This document shows, piece by piece, positions 1-7,231 of a DNA stretch of 41,187 nt; position 1 is the first letter of the stretch, and the number at the start of each line of letters is the position of its first letter. The stretch covers positions 1 to 41,187 of the forward strand of contig NZ_PUQD01000049.1 of assembly GCF_003331055.1 (NCBI RefSeq), written 5' to 3'. This DNA is from Pseudomonas sp. AFG_SD02_1510_Pfu_092 (lineage in GTDB: Bacteria; Pseudomonadota; Gammaproteobacteria; Pseudomonadales; Pseudomonadaceae). Below the pieces are notes generated by a model. The model ran no database searches. It was not told where the DNA came from and worked only from the letters and a program-made list of their open reading frames with translations. Position numbers and translations under genes: made by a program.

Positions 1-225
1 CCGCTCCCACATGGAATCGCGCAGGCCTAGGGCTCACGCGGTACCTGTGGGAGCGGCTTTAGCCGCGAACACCGGCGCAGCCGGTGCCATCCACCGTGTC
101 GCCTGCTTCGCGGGCTTGCCCGCTCCCACATGGAATCGCGCAGGCCTAGGGCTCACGCGGTACCTGTGGGAGCGGCTTTAGCCGCGAACACCGGCGTAGC
201 CGGTGCCATCCACCCCGCTGACCTC
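1..225. repeat. Tandemly duplicated REP element
   Basis: A 119-bp unit starting at 1 begins again at 120 and stays nearly identical to about 214 (one visible C/T difference, at GGCGCAGCC versus GGCGTAGCC). Each copy contains a REP half (TGTGGGAGCGGCTTTAGCCGCGAA) and a CACCGGC/GCCGGTG hairpin. Positions 46-130 form a full 85-bp composite with REP halves at both ends. It lies just past the 3' end of the anti-sigma gene. No coding potential is claimed. Confidence 0.85.
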
Positions 226-231
226 GCTCAT

Positions 232-984
232 TCACAAGCCCAACCGCAACGCCTCCCTCACCCCCGCCCCACGCACATCGTCCGCCGCACTGACCAGAGC
301 AAAGTTGTAAGCCCCATGCGACCAGTACCGCGCCTCCAGCTGGCCATCCACCCGCTGCCCGTCCGGCATGCGCCGGTACTGATCACCCGGTGAACGCAGG
401 AACAGGCTGATGCGCTGGCCCTTGCCATCCTCGAACACCAGCAACGCCGCCGGCCCCTGCTCATTGCTGAGCAGACGCGCGCCCACCGGTTTGAAGCCAT
501 AGCCAGCAAGGTCCGGCAACTGGCCGACGCGGTTGAAATGGCGCCCCAGCCAGTCCCGCAGCTGGCCCGGGTCGCTGGCCTGGATATCCAGCGCCTCGCT
601 GCCAGCGAACAAGCGGTGCGCCTGCACCGCATCGGCCATGGGCAGGTCGGCACGCGCCAAGCGCGCATCGCGCACCTGCCAACCGCCCAGGCCTCCCACA
701 CCCAACGCCAGCAACAGCACCGCCGCCGTGGCCCAGCGCCGCTGGCGGCGGTGGCGCACTTGCCGGCGCAACCGGCCTAGCTCCAGCGGCGGCGCCCCAG
801 GCCCCTCGGCGAACCCGGCCAGCGCCGTACGCAGCCGACGGGCATCGGCTTGCCAGCCCTCGACCGTGGCCGCCGCTTGCGGGTTGGCCGCCAGCCAGGC
901 CTGTACTTCGGCACGGCGTGCGGCGTCCAGGCGCTGGTCGACGTAAGCGTGCAATTCGTCTTCGCTGGGGATCAGGCGCGTCAT
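232..984 (-). CDS. Membrane anti-sigma factor for the adjacent ECF sigma factor
   Basis: This 250-residue protein has a soluble N-terminal helical region (about 1-80) like anti-sigma domains, one transmembrane segment (about 83-105, rich in Leu/Ala/Gly after an Arg-rich stretch) and a C-terminal extracytoplasmic domain of about 145 residues. No HxxxCxxC zinc motif is seen in the N-terminal part, so it is not a zinc-binding (ZAS) type. Its start overlaps the end of the sigma gene by 4 bp, so the two are translationally coupled. Inferred role: it holds the ECF sigma factor at the membrane until an envelope signal, possibly oxidative, releases it. Function is assigned from topology and gene order. 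Confidence 0.85.
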   Translation of the reverse strand: MTRLIPSEDELHAYVDQRLDAARRAEVQAWLAANPQAAATVEGWQADARRLRTALAGFAEGPGAPPLELGRLRRQVRHRRQRRWATAAVLLLALGVGGLGGWQVRDARLARADLPMADAVQAHRLFAGSEALDIQASDPGQLRDWLGRHFNRVGQLPDLAGYGFKPVGARLLSNEQGPAALLVFEDGKGQRISLFLRSPGDQYRRMPDGQRVDGQLEARYWSHGAYNFALVSAADDVRGAGVREALRLGL

Positions 985-1502
985 TTCAGTCTCCGCAAGG
1001 CTGGGGGCCGGGGGCTGCCCTCGGTCAGTTCACGCAAGGCATTGCGCGCGCGCGACAGGCGCGACATCACCGTACCGATGGGAATACCCAAGGCCTGAGC
1101 GGCTTCCTTGTAACTCAAGCCTTCGATGCTGACCAGCAGCAGCAAGGCACGCTGTTCTGCCGTGAGCCGGGCGAAGGCCTGCAGGTCGGCCTGGGCCAGG
1201 ACAATGGCCTCGAGGTTGTCGCCGAGCGGCTCGTCGTCGCGCTCGCCACGGCCGAACCACGACAGCCAGCGCGCGTGCAGGCGGTCGCGGCGCTTGCCGT
1301 CGAGGAACAGCCGATAAAGGATGGTGAACAGCCAGGCGCGCAACGCATCGGCGTCGCGTTGCTGGTCGCGCCGGCTCAACGCCCGCTCGACCGTGGCCTG
1401 CACCAGGTCGTCGGCGCTGCCCGGCTCGCGGGTCAGCCACACGGCAAAGCGGCGCAGGCGAGCCAGTAGCTCGCGCCACTGGGGGTCGTCCAGATCATGC
1501 AT
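981..1502 (-). CDS. ECF-type RNA polymerase sigma factor
   Basis: At 173 residues this has the normal ECF length. Region 2 is recognisable around 20-85 (FAVWLTREPGSADDLVQATV, then RAWLFTILYRLFLD), and region 4 at about 115-165 (LTAEQRALLLL, then YKEAAQALGIPIGTVMSRL, the helix-turn-helix that reads the -35). It is the first gene of a two-gene unit with its anti-sigma factor and is divergent from a catalase-family peroxidase/cytochrome b561 pair. A GGGAATA-N15-CGTC element upstream of this gene is matched by an identical one on the other strand, implying autoregulation plus control of the divergent genes. The start follows a weak GGGAC Shine-Dalgarno. Confidence 0.93.
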   Translation of the reverse strand: MHDLDDPQWRELLARLRRFAVWLTREPGSADDLVQATVERALSRRDQQRDADALRAWLFTILYRLFLDGKRRDRLHARWLSWFGRGERDDEPLGDNLEAIVLAQADLQAFARLTAEQRALLLLVSIEGLSYKEAAQALGIPIGTVMSRLSRARNALRELTEGSPRPPALRRLK

Positions 1503-1542
1503 GGCAAAGTCCCGGTGTCTGGGGTGGTCAGTGTAAGAGGCA

Positions 1543-1568
1543 GACGTCGGTGAGGAAATTCTATTCCC
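1543..1568 (-). promoter_or_regulatory. Predicted ECF promoter for the sigma/anti-sigma operon
   Basis: Read on the minus strand, GGGAATA (1568-1562) is followed after exactly 15 nt by CGTC (1546-1543). The spacing and -10 core CGTC fit ECF promoters. The sigma gene starts about 40 nt downstream. The same motif with the same spacing lies on the plus strand. Assignment to this sigma factor is inference. Confidence 0.65.
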
Positions 1569-1579
1569 GCGGCGGGAAT
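1563..1579. promoter_or_regulatory. 17-bp palindrome joining two divergent -35 elements
   Basis: ATTCCCGC-G-GCGGGAAT is a perfect inverted repeat (8+1+8). Each arm contributes the GGGAAT of one of the two divergent ECF-type promoters, so the -35 boxes are back to back. Two holoenzymes could hardly bind at once, so the promoters may compete. Confidence 0.6.
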
Positions 1580-1602
1580 AAAATTTTCCCTACGCCGTCG
1601 TA
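1574..1602 (+). promoter_or_regulatory. Predicted ECF promoter for the catalase/cytochrome b561 operon
   Basis: GGGAATA (1574-1580), 15 nt, then CGTC (1596-1599, CGTCGTA through 1602). The arrangement is identical to the minus-strand element and lies about 25 nt before the peroxidase start. Confidence 0.65.
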
Positions 1603-1626
1603 CCGGCACCTTCACTGAACCGGACC

Positions 1627-2679
1627 ATGACCATGAACCCACCCCTGCACGGCCCGGCCAAGGCCCTGCGCCTGGCCGCCATTGGCGCCGTGATGCTGGC
1701 CGCAGGCGCCGGCTTCGCCTATGCCGCCGGCTGGCTCGGCGAAACCCGGCTGACGCCACAACGCATCATCGACACCTTCGAAGCCCAGGCCGGGCATTAC
1801 CCGGGTTACCGCAAGAACCACGCCAAAGGCCTGTGCGTCAGCGGCTACTTCCAGCCCAGCGGGCAAGCGGCCACGCTGTCCGTCGCGCGGGCATTCAGCC
1901 AGGCGCGCGTGCCGGTGATCGGCCGCTTCGCCATCGGCGGCGCCAACCCGTTCGCACCGGACACCAGCATACCGGTACGCAGCCTGGCCATCGAGCTGAG
2001 CACTGACGACGGGCAAGTCTGGCGTACCGGCATGAACACCCCGCCGGTGCTGGCGATCAGCACGCCGCAGGCGTTTTATGAGCAGGTGCTGGCGGGAGCG
2101 CCAGACCCGGCCACCGGCAAACCGGACCCCGGCAAACTGCAGGCGTTTTTTGCCGTCCACCCGGAAAGCGCGGCGTTTCGCCAATGGGCGGCGGGCTACA
2201 AGCCCAGCAACAGCTTTGCCAGCACCCAGTACCACAGCATCAACGCCTTCCACCTGATCGACGCAAGCGGCGCGGCCCACCCGGTGCGTTGGCAACTGGA
2301 GCCGCAGACGGCATTTGCCGCCCTGCCCGCCCAGGTCGATGACAAGCAGTTCCTGCAGCACGACCTGCAGCAACGCCTGGCCCAAGGCCCGTTGCGCTGG
2401 ACGCTGCGCCTGGTGCTGGCGGAACCTGGCGATGCGGTGGATGACCCCGCCAGCCGCTGGCCGGCCGAACGGCGCAGCATCGACGCCGGCACCCTGGTGC
2501 TGGAGCAGGTCGACGGCCCCGAACAAGGCGCCTGCCGCGACCTCAACTTCGACCCGCTGATCCTCCCGCGCGGTATCGAGCCCTCTGCCGACCCGATCCT
2601 CGCCGCCCGTTCGGCGGCCTATTCGGAGTCCTTCAACCGCCGCAGCCGCGAATCGCTCGGCACCGGAGCCCGCCCATGA
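1627..2679 (+). CDS. Catalase-family (SrpA-like) heme peroxidase, exported or membrane-anchored
   Basis: This 350-residue protein is a small catalase-related peroxidase. The N-terminus carries a hydrophobic segment (about 14-34) that would export or anchor it. The distal heme His is in YRKNHAKG (H65), followed by family blocks such as NSFASTQYHSINAF. The C-terminal RSAAYSESFNRRS probably supplies the proximal heme Tyr. Expected role: breakdown of H2O2 or organic peroxides in the periplasm. It overlaps the cytochrome b561 gene by 4 bp, so the b561 may be its electron donor. The start could be the ATG at 1627 or at 1633; both are weakly supported by a GGACC sequence. Confidence 0.9.
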   Translation: MTMNPPLHGPAKALRLAAIGAVMLAAGAGFAYAAGWLGETRLTPQRIIDTFEAQAGHYPGYRKNHAKGLCVSGYFQPSGQAATLSVARAFSQARVPVIGRFAIGGANPFAPDTSIPVRSLAIELSTDDGQVWRTGMNTPPVLAISTPQAFYEQVLAGAPDPATGKPDPGKLQAFFAVHPESAAFRQWAAGYKPSNSFASTQYHSINAFHLIDASGAAHPVRWQLEPQTAFAALPAQVDDKQFLQHDLQQRLAQGPLRWTLRLVLAEPGDAVDDPASRWPAERRSIDAGTLVLEQVDGPEQGACRDLNFDPLILPRGIEPSADPILAARSAAYSESFNRRSRESLGTGARP

Positions 2680-3209
2680 AACCCGATGCTTTCCATCCCC
2701 TCGCCCGCCTGTTGCACTGGTTGATGGCGGTACTGATCCTGGCCATGCTGTTGATCGGCGTGAGCATGGTCAGCGACCTGTCGCTGCGCTACCCGCTGCT
2801 GATCGGGCTGCACAAGGCCACCGGCCTGGCGCTGCTGGTGCTGGTGGTACTGCGCATCGGCGTACGCCTGGCGCTGCCGCACCCGGCCCTGCCCCGCGAC
2901 CTGCCGCCCGTGCAACGCTGGGCCGCCGGGGCTTCGCACCTGCTGCTGTATGGCCTGATGCTGGGCATGCCGCTGCTGGGCTGGGCCATGCTGTCGGCAG
3001 GCGGCTACCCGCGCCCGCTGGGTTTGCCCGCGATTGCCCCGCACGACCTGCAGATTTACGCGGTGCTGCGCCAGGCCCATGGTTGGGCTGGCTACCTGCT
3101 GTTTGCCACGGTGCTGGTGCATGTGGGCGCGGCATTGCTGCATGCCTGGGTGCGCCGCGACGGCGTGTTGCGTAGCATGTGGCCTGGCCCCCTGCGCCGC
3201 AGCGAATGA
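2676..3209 (+). CDS. Cytochrome b561 family membrane protein
   Basis: This 177-residue protein has four predicted transmembrane helices. Histidines suited to ligating two b-type hemes lie in FHPLARLLHW (helix 1), GLHKATG (helix 2) and QAHGWAGY...LVHVGAALLHAW (helix 4). Family members pass electrons from quinol or superoxide across the inner membrane. It overlaps the peroxidase gene by 4 bp (ATGA). The pairing of catalase-like peroxidase, b561 and ECF sigma factor suggests an envelope peroxide-detoxification module; electron transfer to the peroxidase is inferred. Confidence 0.93.
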   Translation: MKPDAFHPLARLLHWLMAVLILAMLLIGVSMVSDLSLRYPLLIGLHKATGLALLVLVVLRIGVRLALPHPALPRDLPPVQRWAAGASHLLLYGLMLGMPLLGWAMLSAGGYPRPLGLPAIAPHDLQIYAVLRQAHGWAGYLLFATVLVHVGAALLHAWVRRDGVLRSMWPGPLRRSE

Positions 3210-3293
3210 CCCACGGCAGCCGGGCGGCCCGATGACCGATGATTCCGACAAGATCGGCTTACTGCTTGCCGCCCTCATCCCTGGACTGCCCCC

Positions 3294-4499
3294 ATGAATG
3301 TCGCAAAGGATCCTGCCACCCTCGCAAGCGCCAGCACCCTGGACTTGCGCCCGCTGCTGCTGGCCAACATGGCCTGCACCATGTCGATGATGGCCTTCGT
3401 CGCCCTGATCGGCCCGATCGCCCGCCAGCTCGGCATCGCCACCTGGCAGGCCGGCGCTGCCGTTACCGTGTCGGGCGTGGTCTGGGTGCTACTGGCGCGG
3501 CCCTGGGGGCGCGCCGCAGACCGCCTGGGGCGGCGGCGTATCCTGCTGCTGGGCAGTGGTGGTTTCACCCTGGCCTACTGGCTGCTGTGTCTGTTCGTCG
3601 AAGGTGCGCTGCGCTGGCTGCCGGGGGCGACGCTGGCCTTCGTCGGGCTGATGGTCGCACGCGGTTGCATCGGCGCGTTCTATGCCGCCATTCCGGTGGG
3701 CTGCAACGCGCTGATCGCCGACCATGTCGAACCACAACGGCGGGCCCGGGCCATGGCTTCGCTGGGGGCGGCCAACGCTGTCGGCCTGGTGCTGGGGCCG
3801 GCGCTGGCCGCGCTGCTGGCGCGGCATAGCCTGAGCCTGCCGTTCCATATCATGTCGCTACTGCCGGCCACGGCCTTCATGGTTCTGCTGGTCACCCTCA
3901 AGCCGCACGCCCTGCCGCATGGCCATGCCCCCAGCCCGGTGCGGCTGAACGACCCGCGTCTGCGTCGGCCGCTGGTGGTGGCGTTCAGCGCCATGCTCAG
4001 CGTGACGGTGTCGCAGATCGTCGTCGGTTTCTTCGCCCTCGACCGCCTGCAACTGGCCCCTGCCGAAGCCGCCCAGGCGGCCGGCATCGCCCTGACCACG
4101 GTGGGCGTGGCGTTGATTCTGGCCCAGGTGCTGCTGCGCCGGCTGGAATGGCCACCGCTGAAAATGATCCGCGTCGGCGCCACGGTCTCGGCCCTGGGCT
4201 TTGCCTGCGGTTCGCTGGCGACCACGGCGCCCTGGCTGTGGGCCTGCTACTTCGTCGCGGCGGCGGGCATGGGCTTTGTCTTCCCGGCGTTCTCTGCGCT
4301 GGCCGCCAATGCCATGCACGCCTCCGAGCAAGGCGCCACGGCCGGCTCCATTGGTGCCGCCCAAGGCATGGGCGCGGTGATCGGGCCGCTGGCCGGCACC
4401 TTGGTCTACGGCCTGGATCCACGCTTGCCATTCCTGATGGTGGCGCTGCTGTTGCTGCTGGTCGGGTCATGGCCGATGCCCCGCGCACCGCGGGCCTGA
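3294..4499 (+). CDS. MFS transporter
   Basis: This 401-residue, 12-helix protein is of the drug:H+ antiporter type. The loop 2-3 motif A is visible as GRAADRLGRRRILLLG (about 66-81). A motif C-like segment in helix 5 reads GAANAVGLVLGPALAALL. It is a probable proton-coupled exporter of an unknown small molecule. It follows cytochrome b561 by 84 bp with no clear terminator, and an XRE/cupin regulator follows 81 bp later on the same strand. The substrate cannot be told from the sequence. Confidence 0.92.
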   Translation: MNVAKDPATLASASTLDLRPLLLANMACTMSMMAFVALIGPIARQLGIATWQAGAAVTVSGVVWVLLARPWGRAADRLGRRRILLLGSGGFTLAYWLLCLFVEGALRWLPGATLAFVGLMVARGCIGAFYAAIPVGCNALIADHVEPQRRARAMASLGAANAVGLVLGPALAALLARHSLSLPFHIMSLLPATAFMVLLVTLKPHALPHGHAPSPVRLNDPRLRRPLVVAFSAMLSVTVSQIVVGFFALDRLQLAPAEAAQAAGIALTTVGVALILAQVLLRRLEWPPLKMIRVGATVSALGFACGSLATTAPWLWACYFVAAAGMGFVFPAFSALAANAMHASEQGATAGSIGAAQGMGAVIGPLAGTLVYGLDPRLPFLMVALLLLLVGSWPMPRAPRA

Positions 4500-4580
4500 C
4501 AAGCACAGCGCGCAAGCGTGCAGAGTATGTTTTAATGCGCATCGCTCATTATTTTTGACACCTCTCATTACAAGGCGGCT

Positions 4581-5126
4581 ATGGACACGGGGACGCGACT
4601 CAAACTGGTGCGTGAACGCAACAACCTCTCCCAACGGGAACTGGCCCGCCGCAGCGGGCTGACCAATTCGACGATCTCGCAGATCGAACAGAATCGCGTC
4701 AGCCCTTCGGTCAGCTCCCTGAAAAAGCTGCTCGAGGGGATTCCGATGAGCCTGGCGGAATTCTTCAGCTTCGACGAGCCGGTGCGCGAAGAGCGCTACG
4801 TGTTCCGCGGTAGCGAACAGCCAGACCTGGGCCGTAACGGCCTGCGCATGCTGCTGGTCGGCGCCAGCGTCGAAGGCCGGCAGATGCGCATGCTGCGTGA
4901 ACTGTATGCACCGGGTGCCGACTCGGGCGAACCGATCGTGCATGCCGAGGGGGAAGAGTGCGGCCTGGTTACCCGCGGCACCGTCGAACTGTGGGTGGAT
5001 GGCCAGGTGAGCGTGCTCAACTCGGGCGACGGGTACTACATCCCCACTACCCTACCGCACAGTTTCAAGAACATCGGCCCGGACGAGGCCGAGATCATCA
5101 GCGCCAACACACCGGCGAACTTCTGA
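4581..5126 (+). CDS. XRE-family regulator with C-terminal cupin domain (PuuR-like)
   Basis: Residues 5-65 form a Cro/CI-type helix-turn-helix (LKLVRERNNLSQRELARRSG, then TISQIEQNRVSPSVSSLKKL). Residues about 105-178 form a double-stranded beta-helix cupin (GEECGLVTRGTVELWVDG, then LNSGDGYYIPTTLPHSFKN) that would bind a small effector. The length of 181 and the domain order match PuuR-like regulators, which often control polyamine or amino-acid catabolism. No polyamine genes lie nearby, so its targets are probably elsewhere or include the preceding MFS gene. The specificity is not proven. Confidence 0.9.
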   Translation: MDTGTRLKLVRERNNLSQRELARRSGLTNSTISQIEQNRVSPSVSSLKKLLEGIPMSLAEFFSFDEPVREERYVFRGSEQPDLGRNGLRMLLVGASVEGRQMRMLRELYAPGADSGEPIVHAEGEECGLVTRGTVELWVDGQVSVLNSGDGYYIPTTLPHSFKNIGPDEAEIISANTPANF

Positions 5127-5140
5127 TTTAACTAGATGGC

Positions 5141-5163
5141 GCGGCTGAAGCCGCTCCCACAGG
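5141..5163. repeat. Single REP half-element
   Basis: GCGGCTGAAGCCGCTCCCACAGG matches the REP core used elsewhere in the window. It lies between the convergent cupin regulator and the DsbA-like isomerase, without its usual inverted partner. Confidence 0.7.
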
Positions 5164-5199
5164 TGATACGACAATCCTGTTGGCGCGGCCTTGCGTCTC

Positions 5200-5817
5200 T
5201 CAATCAGCCGCCATGCTGTCGGCACCTTGACGCAGCGCCGCTTCGACGAAGTCCAGGCGGTCCTGGCCGAAGAACATGGCATCGCCGACAAAACAGGCGG
5301 GCGCGCCGAATACCCCACGCTGCACCGCCTGGTCAGTCGCCTGCTTGAGCGCAGCCTTCACTTCGCCATCCGCCGCCAGCGCGTGGAACGCCTGCGGGTC
5401 GAAGCCGGCCTGGCTCAAGGTTTCATCCAGCACCGTGCTATCGCTCAGGTTGCGACGCGCTACCCACAGCCCGTTGAACAGCACCGCCAGCAGTGCCTCG
5501 AAGCGTTCCGGCGAACGCAACCGGGTGCCCGTCAACCCGCGCATCAAGGTCAGGGTGTTGACCGGGAACCCCGGCGGCAAGCCGAATGGCACGCCATAGC
5601 GCTCGGCGAAACGCGCCAGGTCGGTGAACATGTAGCGGCCCTTGGCCGGAATCATCGCGGGCGAGGCGTTGCCGGTGGCCTGGAACACGCCACCCAGCAG
5701 CATCGGCTGGTAGCGCAGTGTGGCACCTTGGCGGGCACACAGGCCAGGCAGTTGCGTCCAGGCCAGGTAGCTGGCCGGGCTGCCCAGGTCAAAGAAGAAA
5801 TCGACAGTCTTGTGCAT
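5200..5817 (-). CDS. DsbA-fold 2-hydroxychromene-2-carboxylate isomerase family protein
   Basis: The ATG at 5817 is chosen over the in-frame ATG at 5865 because AAGGA lies 8-9 nt before it and the protein then begins MHKTVDFFFDLGSPASYLAW, the normal start of this family. The fold is thioredoxin-like with an inserted helical domain (kappa-class GST-like). The Ser in FDLGSPASY is the usual glutathione-activating position. The C-terminal GVFGAPACFVGDAMFFGQDRL holds the cis-Pro and GxDR-type motifs. Family members isomerise aromatic degradation intermediates. It lies 29 bp after the SDR gene, so the two are probably cotranscribed. The actual substrate is unknown. Confidence 0.9.
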   Translation of the reverse strand: MHKTVDFFFDLGSPASYLAWTQLPGLCARQGATLRYQPMLLGGVFQATGNASPAMIPAKGRYMFTDLARFAERYGVPFGLPPGFPVNTLTLMRGLTGTRLRSPERFEALLAVLFNGLWVARRNLSDSTVLDETLSQAGFDPQAFHALAADGEVKAALKQATDQAVQRGVFGAPACFVGDAMFFGQDRLDFVEAALRQGADSMAAD

Positions 5818-5846
5818 GATCAGGGTCCTTGCGCGGTGAAAGAGGT

Positions 5847-6578
5847 TTACCAGCGTTCCATCCACGGCCGCAGGTCTAGCTCGAAGGTCCAGGCGTCGCG
5901 CGGCTGGGCGTGCAGAAACCAGTAGCTGTCGGCGATGTGGGCCGGCGCGAGAATGCCGTCCTGATGCTTGAGGGCGTAACGCTCGGGGAAACTGTCACGA
6001 ATGAAAGCGGTGTCGATGGCCCCGTCGACCACCACATGGGCCACATGGATGTTACGCGGCCCCAGTTCGCGCGCCATGCTTTGCGCCAGGGCGCGCAGCG
6101 CGTGCTTGGCCCCAGCGAACGCGGCAAAGCCCGCCGCGCCACGGGTGCCGGCGGTGGCACCGGTGAACAGAATCGTGCCGCGCTCGCGCTGGACCATGCG
6201 ACGGGCGACCGCCTGGGCGGTGAGAAAACCGGCAAAGCAGGCCATCTCCCAAATCTTGAAATACTTGCGCGGGGTTTCCTCAAGCACGCTGCACGGCACA
6301 TTGGCGCCGATGTTGAAGACAAATGCTTCGATCGCACCAATGTCGCGCTCGATCGTCTCGACCAGCGCCGCTACGTCCTCTTCCTTGCGCGCATCGGAGC
6401 CAAAGCCATACGCCTGGCCGCCGGCGGCACGGATTTCCTCGAGCAGTGGCTGCAATTTGTCGGCCTGGCGCCGGGTCACGCAGGCAATGTAGCCTTCGCG
6501 GGCAAAGCGCTTGGCAATCTCGCCACCGGTGGCATCCCCGGCACCGATCACCAGCACTACTTTTTGTTGTTCTGTCAT
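5847..6578 (-). CDS. SDR-family oxidoreductase lacking the catalytic Tyr
   Basis: The start at 6578 (MTEQQKVV) is preferred over the upstream ATG at 6590. The Rossmann fold is clear: an N-terminal glycine-rich turn (VIGAGDATGGEIAKRF, not the usual TGxxxGIG), NIGA in place of NNAG, and a C-terminal RELGPRNIHVAHV block. The expected YxxxK reads FAGAK (within AAFAGAKHALRALAQ), and the catalytic Ser region reads FTGATAG. The protein may therefore bind NAD(P) but catalyse differently or weakly. It is divergent from a TetR regulator and upstream of the DsbA-like isomerase, which suggests a small TetR-controlled pathway. Confidence 0.9.
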   Translation of the reverse strand: MTEQQKVVLVIGAGDATGGEIAKRFAREGYIACVTRRQADKLQPLLEEIRAAGGQAYGFGSDARKEEDVAALVETIERDIGAIEAFVFNIGANVPCSVLEETPRKYFKIWEMACFAGFLTAQAVARRMVQRERGTILFTGATAGTRGAAGFAAFAGAKHALRALAQSMARELGPRNIHVAHVVVDGAIDTAFIRDSFPERYALKHQDGILAPAHIADSYWFLHAQPRDAWTFELDLRPWMERW

Positions 6579-6600
6579 GCCTGCCTCCATTGGTGAATGA

Positions 6601-6630
6601 TCGTTTAGTTAACGAACGCTATGTTATGAT
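6601..6630. promoter_or_regulatory. Divergent promoter/operator region between SDR and TetR genes
   Basis: TCGTTTAGTTAACGA (6601-6615) is an imperfect palindrome with 5-bp perfect ends, followed by TATGAT (6625-6630), a good -10 for the TetR gene at 6668. It is AT-rich compared with its surroundings. TetR proteins commonly repress from such divergent sites; binding here is inferred. Confidence 0.4.
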
Positions 6631-6667
6631 CGCCACCTCCGTCAAGCCTGGCTGCTGGGACAAGCGA

Positions 6668-7231
6668 ATGCGTTACTCGAATGAACACAAGAAACAAACC
6701 CGCGAACGGCTGCTGGCGAGCAGCGGCGCGCTGGCCAAGCGCGGGGGTTTTTCCAGCACCGGCGTGGCCGGCCTGATGAAGGCGATCGGCCTGACCGGCG
6801 GCGCGTTCTACAACCATTTCCCGTCCAAGGACGACCTGTTCACCGAGGTGGTGCGCCAGGAACTGTGCAACAGCCCGCTGGCGCGCCTGGCCAACGAGGG
6901 TGCCAGCCGTGAACGCCTGGGCCGTTGCCTGCAGCAATACCTGAGCCTGGCCCACCTGCACAATGCCGAAGGTGGCTGCCCGCTGCCGCCATTGGGGGTG
7001 GAGATTGCCCGGGCCGAAACCCCGGTGCGCGCAGTGGCCGAGCACTGGCTGGTTGAACTGCATCGAGCCTGGAGCGCGACGCTGGAGGACCACGAACTGG
7101 CCTGGGTGCTGATCAGCCAGTGCGTCGGCGCGTTGCTGGTCGGGCGCATGCTGGCCACGGAAAGCGTGCAGACCCAGGTGCTGGACGCCAGCCGCCACTT
7201 TGTCGAGAAAGCCCTGCATGAAGCGGATTAG
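6668..7231 (+). CDS. TetR-family transcriptional regulator
   Basis: The start at 6668 gives 187 residues beginning MRYSNEHKKQTRERLLASSG, the usual N-terminus; the open frame extends further upstream, but only through the divergent promoter and the opposing SDR gene. The TetR helix-turn-helix spans about 10-55 (KRGGFSSTGVAGLMKAIGL, then GAFYNHFPSKDDLFTEVV). The C-terminal region is helical and likely binds a ligand. It is divergent from the SDR/isomerase pair and probably represses it. The last 14 bp overlap the downstream DUF4157 gene. Confidence 0.92.
   Translation: MRYSNEHKKQTRERLLASSGALAKRGGFSSTGVAGLMKAIGLTGGAFYNHFPSKDDLFTEVVRQELCNSPLARLANEGASRERLGRCLQQYLSLAHLHNAEGGCPLPPLGVEIARAETPVRAVAEHWLVELHRAWSATLEDHELAWVLISQCVGALLVGRMLATESVQTQVLDASRHFVEKALHEAD

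Noticed and set aside
1..225. Possible CRISPR array in the repeats at the window start
   Set aside because: Only two repeats, long and palindromic, without regular spacers or cas genes; they match REP elements elsewhere in the window.
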